Program-made: the position numbers and the translations under genes
Shown: positions 53,388 to 54,157 of the stretch, piece by piece
How the letters are laid out: every line of letters starts with the position of its first letter
Position numbering within the stretch: position 1 is the stretch's first letter
Notes under the pieces: model-generated
What the model was told of the DNA's origin: nothing
Databases searched by the model: none
The model's input: only the letters and a program-made list of their open reading frames with translations
From: Alistipes sp.
GTDB lineage: Bacteria > Bacteroidota > Bacteroidia > Bacteroidales > Rikenellaceae
DNA length: 54,157 bases
Reading direction: 5' to 3'
Assembly (NCBI GenBank): GCA_017403125.1
Contig: JAFQOR010000018.1
Location: forward strand, 1-54,157

Positions 53388-53719
53388 TAGAACGATTTAG
53401 TGAATACCAGGTAATGTGGATATTTGTCTTCTTTGACCTTCCAACCGAGACAAAGAGTGAGCGTAAGAGATATGCCGAGTTTCGTAAGCAGCTCATACGC
53501 GATGGGTTTACAATGTTTCAATTTTCGATATATCTGCGCCATTGCCCGAGTCGAGAAAATGCGGATGTTCATATTAGGCGAGTTAAACAGTTGCTTCCCA
53601 GGGATGGCTATGTCGGCATCCTAACAGTAACAGATAAGCAGTTTGGACAGATGGAATTATTTCGTGGATGTCAGCGCTTAAAGCAGGATCAGCCCGTACA
53701 ACAACTTGAGATGTTTTGA
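53384..53719 (+). CDS. cas2: Cas2
   Basis: The 111-residue ferredoxin-fold protein bridges two Cas1 dimers in the spacer-integration complex. It shows [20 protein letters not shown] with the conserved Asp after the first strand, and [20 protein letters not shown]. It is the last gene of the cas operon; a terminator hairpin and then the repeat array follow. Confidence 0.95.
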   Translation: MIERFSEYQVMWIFVFFDLPTETKSERKRYAEFRKQLIRDGFTMFQFSIYLRHCPSRENADVHIRRVKQLLPRDGYVGILTVTDKQFGQMELFRGCQRLKQDQPVQQLEMF

Positions 53720-53740
53720 TTATGAAGCATCTATTCAGAA

Positions 53741-53773
53741 AAAGGATTTGCCATTTCATATGGCAAATCCTTT
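53741..53773. terminator. Terminator between cas2 and the array
   Basis: AAAGGATTTGCCAT (53741-53754) pairs perfectly with ATGGCAAATCCTTT (53760-53773). It can end the cas operon on one strand and the array transcript on the other. Confidence 0.75.
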
Positions 53774-53800
53774 AATCAAACACTGTGATTTTTGTTTTCT
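53774..53800. other. Inverted, scrambled repeat fragment at the array end
   Basis: ATCAAACAC (53775-53783) equals positions 36-44 of the crRNA-sense repeat, and the following TGTGATTTTTGTTTT resembles its positions 3-16. Both lie in opposite orientation to the array. On the array transcript they form a weak second anti-repeat. Origin and function are unclear. Confidence 0.35.
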
Positions 53801-53846
53801 AATAATCCATATAACCACGTCAGAAACAGTGACATATGCGGTTTGT

Positions 53847-54157
53847 GGTGTGTTTGATATGTCAAAGATACAAATTTAAAAGCAAATCACAACTCCACAC
53901 TCCTCGACAAGACGTTTCATGCCGGTGTGTTTGATATGTCAAAGATACAAATTTAAAAGCAAATCACAACAGGAAAGAAATTTTTGGGGAAGTGTGTGCG
54001 GGTGTGTTTGATATGTCAAAGATACAAATTTAAAAGCAAATCACAACTTTAATTTACACGGTAAACATCGACAACAAGGTGTGTTTGATATGTCAAAGAT
54101 ACAAATTTAAAAGCAAATCACAACTAGTAACGGAGAACATAGAAACTACACCAGGTG
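53847..54157 (-). CRISPR. Type II-C CRISPR array, continues past the right edge
   Basis: Four full identical 47-nt repeats lie at 53847-53893, 53924-53970, 54001-54047 and 54078-54124, and a fifth begins at 54154. Spacers are 30, 30, 30 and 29 nt. The strand is set by the tracrRNA anti-repeat and by likeness to other Bacteroidota II-C repeats: crRNA sense starts GTTGTGATTTGC and ends ATCAAACACACC, so transcription runs leftward toward cas2. The leader end must then lie beyond the window. Each repeat carries a promoter (next entry). No spacer could be matched here. Confidence 0.95.
53863..53892 (-). promoter_or_regulatory. Promoter embedded in each CRISPR repeat
   Basis: In crRNA sense, the repeat has TTG at positions 2-4, a 19-bp spacer and TATCTTTG at positions 24-31. 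For repeat 1 the -7 box is 53863-53870; copies lie at 53940-53947, 54017-54024 and 54094-54101. Transcription would start near repeat position 37-38, about 10 nt before the spacer. The same pair with the same spacing precedes the AraC gene (33072-33101). Confidence 0.65.

Noticed and set aside
53720-53846. CRISPR leader on the cas2 side with rightward transcription
   Set aside because: The tracrRNA anti-repeat, the GTTGTG repeat start and the repeat-internal promoters all call for leftward transcription; this side is the trailing end.

Overview
The window reads as a chromosomal segment of a gut-type Bacteroidales bacterium (phylum Bacteroidota), possibly a Rikenellaceae/Alistipes-like lineage; the family level is a guess. 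The phylum call rests on the promoters, which repeatedly show the Bacteroidota -7 box TAnnTTTG with a TTTG/TTG -33 box 19-21 bp upstream. It also rests on the gene types: BspA-type leucine-rich repeats, BACON-like lipoproteins, a C10 streptopain-like protease, a FucP-type sugar transporter, a large one-piece pyruvate:ferredoxin oxidoreductase, and a Cas9 with a 47-nt repeat.

Layout. 0.15-9.6 kb: a lipoprotein made of 11-residue repeats, a small regulator-like protein directly followed by a Ser/Thr kinase, an LtaS-like membrane sulfatase, a CotH-like lipoprotein, a sodium:solute symporter and an FAD oxidoreductase. 9.9-13.9 kb: tRNA-Leu followed by an AT-rich accessory segment. It holds unusual palindromes and a two-gene operon (MBL-fold hydrolase plus a PLD/WG/LRR protein), with two near-identical terminator copies at its ends. 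14.1-19.4 kb: an OmpA-type protein, a 120-bp tandem repeat, a transglutaminase-like lipoprotein, and a cutC / LuxR-type / hemerythrin operon. 19.4-23.4 kb: a methionine operon (metY-metX-hom), led by an unannotated 54-residue leader peptide with eight Met codons in an 18-codon block. 23.5-41.5 kb: mainly core genes: mlaE/mlaF, gap, tRNA-Cys, dxs, pyrH, a TlpA-like thioredoxin, frr, an AraC regulator, a sugar transporter, a polyprenyl synthase, a glycosyltransferase and etfB-etfA-acyl-CoA dehydrogenase. 41.7-44.8 kb: a C10 protease with three small BACON-like lipoproteins and a duplicated protease 3' end. 45-48.6 kb: pyruvate:ferredoxin oxidoreductase. 48.8-54.2 kb: a type II-C CRISPR-Cas locus (tracrRNA, cas9, cas1, cas2, array running off the right edge).

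The strongest new observations are these. (1) The Met-codon leader peptide implies ribosome-mediated attenuation of methionine biosynthesis. (2) Every CRISPR repeat carries a complete Bacteroidota promoter (TTG, 19 bp, TATCTTTG) directed into the next spacer, so each crRNA could be transcribed independently. The tracrRNA has its own matching promoter, placing its 5' end at the anti-repeat. (3) The MBL + PLD/WG/LRR operon in an AT-rich tRNA-proximal segment is a candidate undescribed conflict or defence module. All calls come from reading the sequence; no database search was run.
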